Shown here: positions 28,961-38,282 of the stretch, in pieces
Position numbering within the stretch: the stretch's first letter is position 1
Layout: each line of letters opens with the position of its first letter
Assembly (NCBI RefSeq): GCF_016583825.1
Contig: NZ_NRRV01000021.1
Span: 21,444-85,443, forward strand
Direction of reading: 5' to 3'
Source: Thiohalocapsa halophila
GTDB lineage: Bacteria > Pseudomonadota > Gammaproteobacteria > Chromatiales > Chromatiaceae
Length of the DNA: 64,000 nt
Program-made: the position numbers and the translations under genes
The notes under the pieces: generated by a model
The model's input: only the letters and a program-made list of their open reading frames with translations
Told to the model about the DNA's origin: nothing
The model's database searches: none

Positions 28961-31345
28961 TCAGGCAATCCGCAGGACGCTGCCGGGCTCGTCGGGCGGG
29001 ATCGCCACCGGCTCCTGGCCGAGGGTCAACGCCAGGCGGTTCATCATGTCGATGGTCTCACGGCTCATCTCCTCGCGCGGACCGGCGATCTGCTCGCACA
29101 GCGCAAGCCCCTGCCGGCGCTCGTCGTCGGTGCGCAGCAGCTTCGGCAGTGCCGCCATCGCCGCCTCCGGCTCGTAGCCGACGATGAGGGACTCCTTGTG
29201 GATCATCCGCGTGCGATGCTTGGGCTTCATGCTGGCGAAGGGCTCGGTGGAGAGCAGCATCTGGTTGGAGCGCTCCAGCCGCGAGCGGCGGACCTCCTTA
29301 CGGGAATTCGCCAGGAAGATTAGCATGCGGATGACGCCGTCGGCGAAGTCGCCGAGATCGATCCGGTCCAGCGCGTCCTGCACCTCGGTGAGGGTGCGCA
29401 GGTCCTCCCGCGGCTCGGACTTGGCGACGGTCCTGCTGAGGCGCTCGCCGAGGGCCTGCACCGGCGGCGCTGCCCAGAGCAGGTGGAAGTTCCACTCGAT
29501 CATCGCGTTCTGCATGTCGCGTACACCATCCCACCACTGCGTGATCAGCTGCGCGTTGAAGCGCTCCCACTGGCGGAAGGGGTTGTCCGCCGGCGCCGCC
29601 TGGCGGTTGGCGCGCACCTGCTCGGCGAGGCCCTTCACCGGCTGCATGGCCGGATTGCGGTCGCTCTGGAGCCAGCGCTGCGCGCGCATGGGGCTGGTGT
29701 TGGCCATGAACTCTGCGGAGGCCTGATTGGTCATGGCCTTGAGGACCGGGCGGACGCTCAGGTCATAGAGCTCGGCGCCGAATTCCGAGAAGCGCGCGAC
29801 GGTGGCGAAGGGTCTATCGGAGTCGTCGCCGCCGCACTGCTCCATCATCTGCTCGATGCTGCGCTCGGCGAAGGCGACCTTGAAGGTCTTGTCCACGCCT
29901 TGGCCCTGCTCCTCGGTGATGACCATCTCGTACAGGCCCGGTGCCAGTGCCTCGATGGCCTTGAGCGTGGAGACGATTTCCCCGTGCTCCTTCTTCGCCA
30001 CCGACGAGGAGACGAAGATCCCGAGATGGCCGACGCTCGGGTGCAGCGTGTAGAGGATACGCTGCCCGCGCGCCTTGATCTCGGCCACGTCGGTGTAGTG
30101 GTCCGCCACCCAGCCGAGCGCCTGCTGCGGCGGGGTGATGTTGTCGCCGTGGGAGGCGAAGACGATGATGGGCGAGTTGACCTCGCGCAGGTCCACGTGG
30201 GTGCGCTCGTTGAGGTGGGCCTTGCCGCGGCCGAGGCGGTTGCCGACGAACAGGTTCTCGACGATCCAGGCAATCTCGTCGGTGGTCATGTAATAGAAGC
30301 TGCCCCACCAACGCTCGAAGCCGACGAAGCGCGGCACCTCGGTGTCGATCTTGTCCCAGAGGGTGTAGTACTTCTCCCACCAGGTATTGCTCGGGCTCAG
30401 GCGCTCGAAATTGAATACCAGGTTGGAGCCGTCGAACATGCCGTTGCCCAGATCGCCGAGCAGGTGCACGCTGCTGACGCCGCCGACGAGGCCGCCCAGG
30501 TAGCGCATCGGGTTCTTGCCCTTCTGCCCGGCCCAGTAGGACAGCGGCGCGCCGTTGGCCACCACCGGACCGGTGATATCCGGGTTGGTGGCGGCGAGCA
30601 GCATGGACGCCCAACCACCCTGGCAGTTACCGATGATCACGGGCTTGGGCGCGCTCGGATGACGCCGGCGCACCTCGCGCACGAAGTCGGCCTCGGCGGC
30701 CGTCACGTCCGCCAGCGTCTGGCCCGGCATGGGCATGCGGGTGAAGGTGACGAAGTAGGTGGGATGGCCGCCGTGGATCGCGGCGCCCACCTCGCTTGCA
30801 TGCTTGAAGCCGCCGATGCCCGAGCCGTGACCGGCACGGGGATCGATGATGATGTAGGGGCGGCCGTCCTCGCGCACCGTCACACCCGCCGGCGGCACGA
30901 TGCGCACCAGGGAGTAGTTTACCGGGCGCGACAGGGTTTTGCCGTCGACGACCATCTCGTGCTCCCAGCTGAGCACGGTCTTGTGGCTGCCCTCCTCGTG
31001 CTCGACGAAGTGATTCCCGCGCTCGCGCATCGCATCGGCATAGAGCACCGCGCGCTGGGCGCCGTCGACGACGTACTGCCACCAGTGTTGGGCCAGCATC
31101 GGTGTCGCCATGGCGCCCATGACCTGCTGCCAGGCCTCCAGGTTCGACTGGGCATGGCGCTGGGCCGTGTCCATCGCCTGCTTGCCGTGGGCGTGCGCAA
31201 TAAAGCCCAGGTCGCGCCCATACTGGACATATTCGTCGTCGTGGCCGTCCAGGGACTTGGTCCACTGCTCGAAGGCCTGCGACGTGCCGCCGCCATCGGT
31301 GAACGGCGACAGCGATTGGGACAGGAGCTTGGTGAAGTCGAGCAT
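28961..31345 (-). CDS. DUF3141-family protein with PHA-synthase-like hydrolase core
   Basis: A 794-residue protein of the DUF3141 family. The central alpha/beta-hydrolase core has a lipase box with cysteine, IIGNCQGGWAS (Cys241). A likely acid is Asp401 in ASHGDNITPP, and a likely base is His440 in SVGHLGIF. This Cys-Asp-His layout matches polyhydroxyalkanoate synthases rather than ordinary Ser hydrolases. Long helical N- and C-terminal regions flank it; no signal peptide is seen. It follows ackA by 72 bases in the pta-ackA group. A role in PHA or acyl-CoA metabolism is suggested by motif and context, not shown. Confidence 0.82.
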   Translation of the reverse strand: MLDFTKLLSQSLSPFTDGGGTSQAFEQWTKSLDGHDDEYVQYGRDLGFIAHAHGKQAMDTAQRHAQSNLEAWQQVMGAMATPMLAQHWWQYVVDGAQRAVLYADAMRERGNHFVEHEEGSHKTVLSWEHEMVVDGKTLSRPVNYSLVRIVPPAGVTVREDGRPYIIIDPRAGHGSGIGGFKHASEVGAAIHGGHPTYFVTFTRMPMPGQTLADVTAAEADFVREVRRRHPSAPKPVIIGNCQGGWASMLLAATNPDITGPVVANGAPLSYWAGQKGKNPMRYLGGLVGGVSSVHLLGDLGNGMFDGSNLVFNFERLSPSNTWWEKYYTLWDKIDTEVPRFVGFERWWGSFYYMTTDEIAWIVENLFVGNRLGRGKAHLNERTHVDLREVNSPIIVFASHGDNITPPQQALGWVADHYTDVAEIKARGQRILYTLHPSVGHLGIFVSSSVAKKEHGEIVSTLKAIEALAPGLYEMVITEEQGQGVDKTFKVAFAERSIEQMMEQCGGDDSDRPFATVARFSEFGAELYDLSVRPVLKAMTNQASAEFMANTSPMRAQRWLQSDRNPAMQPVKGLAEQVRANRQAAPADNPFRQWERFNAQLITQWWDGVRDMQNAMIEWNFHLLWAAPPVQALGERLSRTVAKSEPREDLRTLTEVQDALDRIDLGDFADGVIRMLIFLANSRKEVRRSRLERSNQMLLSTEPFASMKPKHRTRMIHKESLIVGYEPEAAMAALPKLLRTDDERRQGLALCEQIAGPREEMSRETIDMMNRLALTLGQEPVAIPPDEPGSVLRIA

Positions 31346-31417
31346 GATCGGCTGCCTCGTTGAATGCTGTTGCCCGGGAGCTGTTGAAAGTCGGCGAGCC
31401 TTGCCCGTCGCGGGCGC

Positions 31418-32665
31418 TCAGTCGCCGCGCACCACCCGCAGTGTGTGCCGCGCGATCATCCGCTCCTCGTCGGTGGGGATGACCCAGACCTCCGGGCGGC
31501 GGTCCGCCGGACTGATGCGCGCACCGTCGCCGAAGCCGCCGCCGCTGTTGGCGTCGGCGTCGATCTCGATGCCGAGCCAAGCGGCATCGGCGCAGACCCG
31601 GGCACGGATGTCGGCGTCGTTCTCGCCGACGCCGGCGGTGAACACCAGCGCGTCCAGGCCGCCGAGGGAGGCGGTGAGCGCGCCCAGGGTCTGGCCGATG
31701 CGGTAGACGAAGTAGTCGATGGCCTCGGCGGCGCCGGGGTCGTCGCTCTGGTGCAGGGCGCGCAGATCGTTGCTCACGCCGGAGAGACCCAGCAGGCCGG
31801 ATTGTTTGTACAGCAGCTGCTCCAATGCCTCGACGCCGAGGCCGTCCTCGCGCATCAGGAACAGGAGCACGCCGGGGTCCAGCAGGCCGGGGCGGGTGCC
31901 CATGGGGATGCCATCGAGCGCCGAGAAGCCCATGGTGGTGTCGATGCTCTGCCCGTCGCGGATGGCGGTCATGCTGCAGCCGCTGCCCAGGTGCGCGACG
32001 ACGACGCGCCCGGCGGCAACTTCGGGGGCGATCTCACGGAGCTTCTCGACAATGTACTCGTAAGAAAGCCCGTGGAAGCCGTAGCGCTTGACCCCCCGCT
32101 CCAGCAACGCCCGCGGCAGGCCCAGCTGCTCGGTCACCTTGGGACGGCCACGGTGAAAGCCGGTGTCGAAGCAGGCCACCTGCGGCAGCTCCGGATGGTC
32201 CGCAGCCACGGCCTGAATGGCCGCGAGGTTGTTCGGCTGGTGCAGGGGCACCAGCGGGATCAGGCCGGCCAGCTCGCGGGTGATCTCCGGGGTGATCCGC
32301 ACGGGCCTGGCATAGGCTTCGCCGCCGTGGGCAACGCGGTGACCCACGGCCATGATCCGCCCGCCGTCGGCGAAGTCCTCGAGCCAGCTCCAGATCTGCT
32401 GGAAGGCGCTCCCATGGCCGGTCTCGGCTCCGGCCCCATCCGTGACGGGTTGCCACCAGCTCTCGGACAGGACTTGCCCGCCGGTGCCCTTGGCAATAAA
32501 GTGCGGCCGGGTGCCGATGCCCTCCACTTGCCCCTTGGCGAGCAACGCCGGCTCGTCGCCGCCGGCAGCTTGGGAGTCGGCGTCGTCGACGCGATAGACG
32601 GCGAACTTGATACTCGATGATCCGGCGTTGAGGGTCAGAATCAACGCGTTCGAGGCAGCGCTCAT
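31418..32665 (-). CDS. ackA: Acetate/propionate kinase
   Basis: A 415-residue ASKHA-fold kinase that makes ATP and acetate from acetyl-phosphate. Motifs: LNAGSSSIKFAVY (adenosine/phosphate 1), GHRVAHGGE, CFDTGFHRG, VVAHLGSGCSMTAI and the C-terminal VFTAGVGENDADIR. The start is the ATG at 32665, 11 bases after the pta stop. The much longer frame extending to 33895 is antisense to pta and is not coding. Length is typical of the family. Confidence 0.94.
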   Translation of the reverse strand: MSAASNALILTLNAGSSSIKFAVYRVDDADSQAAGGDEPALLAKGQVEGIGTRPHFIAKGTGGQVLSESWWQPVTDGAGAETGHGSAFQQIWSWLEDFADGGRIMAVGHRVAHGGEAYARPVRITPEITRELAGLIPLVPLHQPNNLAAIQAVAADHPELPQVACFDTGFHRGRPKVTEQLGLPRALLERGVKRYGFHGLSYEYIVEKLREIAPEVAAGRVVVAHLGSGCSMTAIRDGQSIDTTMGFSALDGIPMGTRPGLLDPGVLLFLMREDGLGVEALEQLLYKQSGLLGLSGVSNDLRALHQSDDPGAAEAIDYFVYRIGQTLGALTASLGGLDALVFTAGVGENDADIRARVCADAAWLGIEIDADANSGGGFGDGARISPADRRPEVWVIPTDEERMIARHTLRVVRGD

Positions 32666-32676
32666 GGCCAGCCCCC

Positions 32677-34083
32677 TCAATGCAGAGGCTTGTCGTGCAG
32701 GCCCTGGCGCACGGCGTGCGCATGCAGCACCGCCGTGGCCGCCGAGGCCCGGCGGGTGCGCACGCTGTCGGCGCGGGAGGTCAGAATGATCGGCACCCGG
32801 GCACCGAGGACGATGCCGGCGGCTTCCGCATTGGCCAGGAAGATCAGCTGCTTGGCGAGGATATTCCCGGCCTCGAGATCCGGCGCGATCAGCACGTCGG
32901 CCACCCCGGCAACGTCGGAGTCGATCTTCTTGATCCGCGCCGCTTCCAGGTTGATGGCGTTGTCCATCGCCAGCGGCCCATCCAAGAGGCCGTCTCGGAT
33001 CTGGCCGCGGTCGGCCATTTTGCAGAGCGCAGCGGCATCCAAGGTCGACTGGATCTTGGGCCGAACGGTCTCGACGGCGGAGAGGATGGCCACCTTCGGT
33101 CGCTCCACGCCGACGGTGCGGGCCAGATCGATGGCGTTTTGGCAGATGTCGCGCTTGGCATCCAGGTCCGGCGCGATGTTCACGGCGGCATCCGACACCA
33201 GCAGCAGCTTGGGATAGGTCGGCACGTCCATGACGAAGATATGGCTGATGCGCCGCTCGGTGCGGATGCCGGTGGCTCTGTTGAGCACCGCGCCCAGCAC
33301 CTCGTCCGTGTGCAGGCTGCCCTTCATCAGGATCTCGGCGGTGCCCGCGCGGATCAGCTCGACGGCGTGGGCGGCGGCCGCATGGCTGTGCTCGACGTCG
33401 ACGATGTCGGCGCCTGCGATGTCGATGCCGTGCTCCTCGGCCACGGCGCGGATGCGCTGCTCGGGGCCGACCAGCGTCGGCGCGATGAAGGTGGCCTCCG
33501 CCGCCTCCATGGCGCCTTCCAGTGAGACCTGGTCCACCGGATGCACCACCGCGGTGGGGATGGGCTCCAGCGCGCGGACCTTGTCGAACAGGGCCGCGAA
33601 GCTGTCGTGGTGGCGCACCGAGACCTCGGCGAGCTCCGCCACCTCGATGCGCTGCTTCTCGGTGGGGGCGAGGACCACGGCGCGGCCGGTCATCACCGGC
33701 TCGCCCGCTTGGTTGACCACGGAGCAAGACAGCTCCACCAGGCTGTCCGGGCGCTTCTCCACCACCTTCACCTTGGCGGTGAGCGTGTCGCCGAGCTGTA
33801 CCTGGCGATGGAACTCCGCGTCTTGGTTGCGGTAGACGGTGCCCGGACCCGGCAGGACATTCGCCAGCAGGCTGGAGATCAGCCCCGTCGCCCAAAGGCT
33901 GTGGCCAACGACGCCCTTGGCCCCCTGGGCGCGGGCATAGGCCGCGTCCATGTGAATGGGATTCAAGTCACCCGAGACCTTGCTGAAGAGCGCCAGGTCG
34001 TCGCGGGTCAGGGTACGCTGCAGCTCGGCGCTCTGGCCGGGCTGGATCTCGTCGTACGTGCGGTTCTCGAGGATATCGCCCAT
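32677..34083 (-). CDS. MaoC-like hydratase fused to phosphate acetyltransferase
   Basis: A 468-residue fusion. Residues ~10-140 are a MaoC/hydratase-2 hot-dog domain with DLNPIHMDAAYARAQGAKG and GHSLWATGLISSLL, including the D-x4-H hydratase signature. Residues ~160-468 are a phosphate acetyl/butyryl-transferase domain with QVSLEGAMEAAEATFIAPTL and ISHIFVMDVPTYPKLLLVSD. The family is annotated as bifunctional enoyl-CoA hydratase/phosphate acetyltransferase. It converts acetyl-CoA (or a short acyl-CoA) and phosphate to acyl-phosphate for AckA; the hydratase half may act on crotonyl-CoA. It is first in the operon with ackA, DUF3141 and esterase. Confidence 0.9.
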   Translation of the reverse strand: MGDILENRTYDEIQPGQSAELQRTLTRDDLALFSKVSGDLNPIHMDAAYARAQGAKGVVGHSLWATGLISSLLANVLPGPGTVYRNQDAEFHRQVQLGDTLTAKVKVVEKRPDSLVELSCSVVNQAGEPVMTGRAVVLAPTEKQRIEVAELAEVSVRHHDSFAALFDKVRALEPIPTAVVHPVDQVSLEGAMEAAEATFIAPTLVGPEQRIRAVAEEHGIDIAGADIVDVEHSHAAAAHAVELIRAGTAEILMKGSLHTDEVLGAVLNRATGIRTERRISHIFVMDVPTYPKLLLVSDAAVNIAPDLDAKRDICQNAIDLARTVGVERPKVAILSAVETVRPKIQSTLDAAALCKMADRGQIRDGLLDGPLAMDNAINLEAARIKKIDSDVAGVADVLIAPDLEAGNILAKQLIFLANAEAAGIVLGARVPIILTSRADSVRTRRASAATAVLHAHAVRQGLHDKPLH

Positions 34084-34130
34084 GGCACTCGGTCTCAGCG
34101 TGCACCGTCACCGCCTCGCGGTCACGGCAC

Positions 34131-34148
34131 TTGTTGCATTGCACAACA
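34131..34148 (-). promoter_or_regulatory. TTGTTGCA/TGCACAACA inverted repeat upstream of the pta fusion
   Basis: An interrupted palindrome with outer arms TTGTTG and CACAACA around a TGCA-T-TGCA core lies about 50 bases upstream of the pta-fusion ATG. On the coding strand it reads TGTTGTGCAATGCAACAA, similar to TGCA-rich operators I associate with PhaR regulators of PHB metabolism. The position fits repressor control of the pta-ackA-DUF3141 operon. The regulator assignment is inference. Confidence 0.35.
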
Positions 34149-34317
34149 GGCTAGGTCACCGGCGTTGCGGGTGCGTGAATCATTGCTGACCGTTTTGTGA
34201 CGGCCGCATACCTAGCCAATTGCCGTAGCGTCTGGGCATTGTGGATGACCAGGCACTTCACGCGGCAACCCGGATACACTTACCCGGAACGGTCGGTGCC
34301 GCGTATCCTGCCCTGGG

Positions 34318-35352
34318 TCATTGAATATCCGGCACCTGCGCCAGCACACGCTCCACAAGGACCTCAGGCAGCGGCACGAAGCTCAGGTCCGCGGCCATGG
34401 CTTGTCCCTCCTCGCCGACTGCCCAGGTAACGAAGTCGCGCAGGGCCTCAGCGATGGCATCGTTGCCGTGCTCGCGGTAGAAGAGCATCCAGGTGAGCGT
34501 GGTGATCGGATACGCGCCAGGATCGGACGGGTCCGTCACCCAAATTCGCAGGTCATCGGTGGAAAAATCCGCGCTCGCCAAGGCAGCCTGTCCGGACTCT
34601 TCATCCGGCACGACGAAGTTGCCGGCGGCGTTCTCCAACATCGCGACCGGTGTATTGCTCCGGCTGGCGAAGAAGTACTCCATATAGCCGATGGCACCGG
34701 GAGTGTTGCTGACCAGTGCCGCGACACCATCGTTGCGGGGCGCCCCGACAAAGTTCGACTTGCCTGGCCACGCCACGCTGGTGCCCGTACCGATCTCCTC
34801 CCGAAAGCGCTCGTTGATCGCGGACAGATGCTGGGTGAACACAAAGGTGGTCCCCGAGCTGTCGGAACGGCGTACAACCGTGATCTGCCGATTGGGGAGA
34901 TCGATGTCCGGATTCGCCTCGAGGATCTTCGGGTCGTTCCAGCGCGTGATCTCGCCGGCGAAGATCAGCGGGTAGACGGCTCGCGGCAGTCGCAGTTCAT
35001 CGACGCCGCGGAGGTTGTAGGCAAGGACGATCTCCCCGGCCGTCATCGGCAGAATAACCACGCCGCCGTCGACCTGATCGATCTCCTCATCGGTCATCGC
35101 CGCATCGCTGGCCGCGAAGTCCACGGTGCGGTTGATCAGATTGCGTACGCCGGCACCACTACCCACGGACTGGTAGTCGATACGCACGCCCGGCGTTTCG
35201 CGATTGTAGTGACGGAACCAGGCGGAGTACACGGGGAACGGAAAGCTGGCACCGGCACCGGTGATGCGCAGATCCCGGGCGTGAAGGGGCATGCTTTGCG
35301 CGAGCGCAAGGGCAAGGGCGCAGACAACGGCCGAACTGAGTAAAGGACGCAT
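34318..35352 (-). CDS. Phosphate-binding protein PstS (paralogue A)
   Basis: A 344-residue periplasmic phosphate-binding protein with a signal peptide MRPLLSSAVVCALALALAQS. The binding landmarks are GAGASFPFPVYSAWF, FAASDAAMTDEE and RRSDSSGTTFVFT, all with the expected phosphate-contact residues. It is transcribed away from the pstS-C-A-B operon and is a stand-alone binding protein. GGAG precedes the ATG at 35352 by ten bases, and the signal peptide fits that start; a longer frame to 35451 would be unlikely. A PHO-box-like site lies 70-85 bases upstream in the correct orientation. Confidence 0.88.
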   Translation of the reverse strand: MRPLLSSAVVCALALALAQSMPLHARDLRITGAGASFPFPVYSAWFRHYNRETPGVRIDYQSVGSGAGVRNLINRTVDFAASDAAMTDEEIDQVDGGVVILPMTAGEIVLAYNLRGVDELRLPRAVYPLIFAGEITRWNDPKILEANPDIDLPNRQITVVRRSDSSGTTFVFTQHLSAINERFREEIGTGTSVAWPGKSNFVGAPRNDGVAALVSNTPGAIGYMEYFFASRSNTPVAMLENAAGNFVVPDEESGQAALASADFSTDDLRIWVTDPSDPGAYPITTLTWMLFYREHGNDAIAEALRDFVTWAVGEEGQAMAADLSFVPLPEVLVERVLAQVPDIQ

Positions 35353-35849
35353 GACGGTGAACTCCGGTGAGACGAAGGAATCCTGGGTGCGGCGAGCATC
35401 CGCAGCGTAGCAGCGCTGCATGACGACCGAATGACTACTGGAGACCGACATCCCAAGGGCCGTTCTCGGTCCGTTTGCTTAGGCGCCGGCCGCCCTCAGC
35501 CGAAAGGGCCCCATTCACACCGCTGCGCCATTTGTGGATCGGTGCCCGCGCCTTGCTCGAAGCCCGTAATGCGTTACAACCTCGACAGATGTCTGCGTGC
35601 AACGGATCAGCTTGCCGTTGCCAGCTTTGGTTCCCGCATTCAGTCGCTTCGGTATTCATCTTCGGGGGTGGTTGGGCATTTGACCCAGCGTCGGTGGATT
35701 TTCCCCAAAGCAGCAGACCTTGGGGGATACCGCACGGAGCGCACTCAGGCCATTTGTGCGCAAGGCGGCAGCCAGGACTGCCCGTCGGGATTGGCCTCGT
35801 CGTTGCTGGACGGGGGTTGCCTTTCAACCCATCTCCGCAGGAGCAGTCC
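35353..35849. other. Divergent region between two pstS genes
   Basis: About 497 bases separate two divergently transcribed pstS genes. It contains one PHO-box-like site close to paralogue A (35420-35437) and no credible gene. Open frames here are short and random-looking. The stretch 35560-35720 is somewhat AT-richer and probably carries the pstS-C-A-B promoter, but I see no clear -35/-10 pair. Confidence 0.5.
35420..35437 (-). promoter_or_regulatory. Putative PHO box upstream of pstS paralogue A
   Basis: On the minus strand the sequence reads TAGTCAT, four bases, TCGTCAT. Both GTCAT cores are exact and spaced 11 bases, as in PhoB-binding CTGTCAT-N4-CTGTCAT boxes. It lies about 70 bases upstream of the start codon and is oriented toward that gene. 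Confidence 0.6.
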
Positions 35850-36929
35850 ATGTCCCGCTTCAACCCCCTGCTGTTCGCCATGCTGGCGGCCGTCGTCGCC
35901 AGTGGTCCGGCCATCGCGGCGGACCAGATCCGCATCGTCGGCTCGAGCACCGTCTACCCCTTCTCCAGCTATGTGGCCGAGGAGTTCGGGGAGACTACCC
36001 GCTTCCAGACGCCGGTGGTGGAGTCCACCGGCTCCGGTGGTGGGCACAAACTCTTCGGCGCCGGCGTCGGCCCGGATACGCCGGACCTGACCAACTCCTC
36101 ACGCAAGATGAAGGTGAGCGAGCTCAAGCGCGCCCAGGAGAACGGCGTAGAGAAGATCACCGAGGCGGTGATCGGTTACGACGGCATTGCGCTCGCACAG
36201 AATGTCGATAACGAGCCGGTGGACCTGTCGCTCGAGGAGCTTACCCTCGCGGTGGCGGCAAAGGTGCCGAATCCTGACGGCGGGGACGGTCTCGTGGACA
36301 ACCCCTATACGCAGTGGGACCAGATCGCTGCGCGTCTGCCGGCGCGGGAGATCAAGATCTATGGCCCGCCGACCACGTCCGGCACTCGCGATGCGTTCGA
36401 GGAGCTGGCGATGGAAGCGGCGACCGAAGACATGGCAGGCTATGCCGAGCCCTACACGCAGATCCGCCAGGACGGGGCCTGGATCGACTCCGGTGAGAAC
36501 GACAATCTGATCGTGCAGAAGCTCGCCAAGGACAAGGCGGCCTTCGGCGTGTTCGGCTTTAGCTTTCTGGACGAGAACCGCGACCAGATTCAAGGGGCGA
36601 AGATCGGCGGCGTCGCACCGCGCCCGGCGACCATCTCCTCCGGTGAGTATCCGCTGTCGCGCAGCCTCTACTTCTACGTGAAGAACAACCACGTCGGCGA
36701 AGTGCCGGGGCTGATGGAATACGTGCAGCTCTTCATGAGCGAGGCCATGATCGGCCCGGACGGGGCCCTCAAGGCCATTGGTCTCGTGCCGCTGCCGCAA
36801 GACCTGCGCGCTGCCTCCCGCGAGCGGGTGCTAAGCCTCGTCCCGCTGGCGCTGCAGGACGGCCGCCTGAGCACGCTCAAGGCATACGCCGAGTCCAGAC
36901 AGGACGGCGAGCCGATGGCCCGCAACTAA
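35850..36929 (+). CDS. pstS: Phosphate-binding protein PstS (paralogue B, first Pst operon)
   Basis: A 359-residue periplasmic protein of a different PstS branch from the other five in the window. A signal peptide ends at AIAAD. The mature start is QIRIVGSSTVYPFSSYVAEEF, followed by ESTGSGGGHKLFGAG and the phosphate loop PPTTSGTRDAFEELA. It is the first gene of pstS-C-A-B, with AGGAG seven bases before the ATG at 35850 and pstC 72 bases downstream. A longer frame back to 35475 lacks a signal peptide and is rejected. Confidence 0.92.
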   Translation: MSRFNPLLFAMLAAVVASGPAIAADQIRIVGSSTVYPFSSYVAEEFGETTRFQTPVVESTGSGGGHKLFGAGVGPDTPDLTNSSRKMKVSELKRAQENGVEKITEAVIGYDGIALAQNVDNEPVDLSLEELTLAVAAKVPNPDGGDGLVDNPYTQWDQIAARLPAREIKIYGPPTTSGTRDAFEELAMEAATEDMAGYAEPYTQIRQDGAWIDSGENDNLIVQKLAKDKAAFGVFGFSFLDENRDQIQGAKIGGVAPRPATISSGEYPLSRSLYFYVKNNHVGEVPGLMEYVQLFMSEAMIGPDGALKAIGLVPLPQDLRAASRERVLSLVPLALQDGRLSTLKAYAESRQDGEPMARN

Positions 36930-37001
36930 GGCACAGGAAGGTCCCGGGCGGCGACCCGACGATGGCCGCCGCCCGGGTCGCAGCCCGGTGGAGCTGCCAC
37001 C

Positions 37002-38267
37002 ATGCAGGACATCAATCCCACGCTGCTCGTGCTGGTCACCGCAGCGCTCGCAATGGCGCTCGGACGTCTCGCATATCACTTCACGTTACGCCGGACCGAC
37101 GCCATCACCGCTTCGGGCGAGGAGCTGCGCTCGACGCCAGATTACTACGGCTGGTATGTACTGGTATGGATGTTTGTGCCGGTGCTGGTGCTGAGCCTGG
37201 CGGCGGCCGCACTTGAGCTCGCTGACGTCGTGCGGGTGCCGGGCCGCTGGATCGCGGTTGCCTGGGTGGTACTGCCGCTCGCACTGATGCTGCCGGCGCT
37301 GGGCCTTGTGCGCGCGCGGCTCAATGCGCGAGTGCTGGTGGAGCGGGTGATCTACGCCATCTTGCTGGCGGCGGCCCTGGTGTCCATCTTCACCACCGTC
37401 GGCATTCTCTTGTCGGTGCTATTCGAGTCCATTCGCTTCTTTGGCCATCCCGCCGTGACGGTGACGAATTTCCTGTTCGGCACCGATTGGTCGCCTGGCG
37501 GGGCCTTTCTCGCGTCCGCCGGTCGGGGTGCCGAGCAGGGCACAGGAGCCAGCTTCGGCGCGGTGCCACTGTTCGCCGGCACCTTCATGATCACGGGCAT
37601 CGCAATGCTGGTGGCCGTGCCCGTCGGCGTGCTATCGGCAATCTACCTATCCGAGTATTCAGCCGGCGCCGTGCGCAAGCTCGGCAAGCCGCTCATCGAG
37701 GTGCTGGCCGGCATCCCGACGGTGGTGTACGGCTTCTTCGCGGCCATCACCGTCGCGCCGCTGATCGTCCGCGCGGCAGCGGCGCTCGGGCTCGATGCGA
37801 GCTATCAGAACGCCCTGGCACCGGGGCTGATCATGGGCGTGATGATCATCCCGTTCATGTCGTCGCTCTGCGATGACGTCATGAGCGCGGTGCCACAGAC
37901 CCTGCGCCGGGCCTCCTACGCGATGGGGGCGACCAGCCGGGAGACGATCATGCAGATCGTGCTGCCCGCGGCCTTCCCCGGGATTGTCTCGGCTTTCCTG
38001 CTCGCGGTGTCGGTCGCCATCGGCGAGACCATGATCGTCGTGATGGCCGCCGGACTCACGGCCAACCTGACGGCGAATCCGCTTGAGACCATGACGACGG
38101 TGACTGTGCACATCGTCGACAACCTCACCGGCGATCAGGCTTACGACAACCCCCAGACGCTGTCGGCATTCGGCCTCGGACTCACGCTCCTGATCATGAC
38201 CTTGCTGCTGAACGTGGCTTCGGCCATTGTGATCCGGCGCTACCGGATGCGTTATGCGGCTGACTGA
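37002..38267 (+). CDS. pstC: Phosphate ABC transporter permease PstC (first system)
   Basis: A 421-residue inner-membrane permease with about eight hydrophobic segments. The ABC permease core in the C-terminal two thirds has the EAA-type loop SYAMGATSRETIMQIVLPAAFPGI. The N-terminal ~160 residues are an extra region with two to three helices, as in long PstC proteins that pair with large PstA. GGAG lies 8 bases before the ATG. It heterodimerises with PstA encoded 15 bases later to form the phosphate channel. Confidence 0.92.
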   Translation: MQDINPTLLVLVTAALAMALGRLAYHFTLRRTDAITASGEELRSTPDYYGWYVLVWMFVPVLVLSLAAAALELADVVRVPGRWIAVAWVVLPLALMLPALGLVRARLNARVLVERVIYAILLAAALVSIFTTVGILLSVLFESIRFFGHPAVTVTNFLFGTDWSPGGAFLASAGRGAEQGTGASFGAVPLFAGTFMITGIAMLVAVPVGVLSAIYLSEYSAGAVRKLGKPLIEVLAGIPTVVYGFFAAITVAPLIVRAAAALGLDASYQNALAPGLIMGVMIIPFMSSLCDDVMSAVPQTLRRASYAMGATSRETIMQIVLPAAFPGIVSAFLLAVSVAIGETMIVVMAAGLTANLTANPLETMTTVTVHIVDNLTGDQAYDNPQTLSAFGLGLTLLIMTLLLNVASAIVIRRYRMRYAAD

Positions 38268-38282
38268 CCGGAGCAACCCGTG

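Noticed and set aside
29483..31363. A 626-codon plus-strand frame
   Set aside because: It is antisense to the DUF3141 gene, has skewed composition and shows no motif.
31418..33895. An 825-codon minus-strand frame fusing acetate kinase to an upstream sequence
   Set aside because: The upstream part is another frame of the pta fusion gene and is Arg/Gly-rich nonsense. The real acetate kinase begins at 32665.
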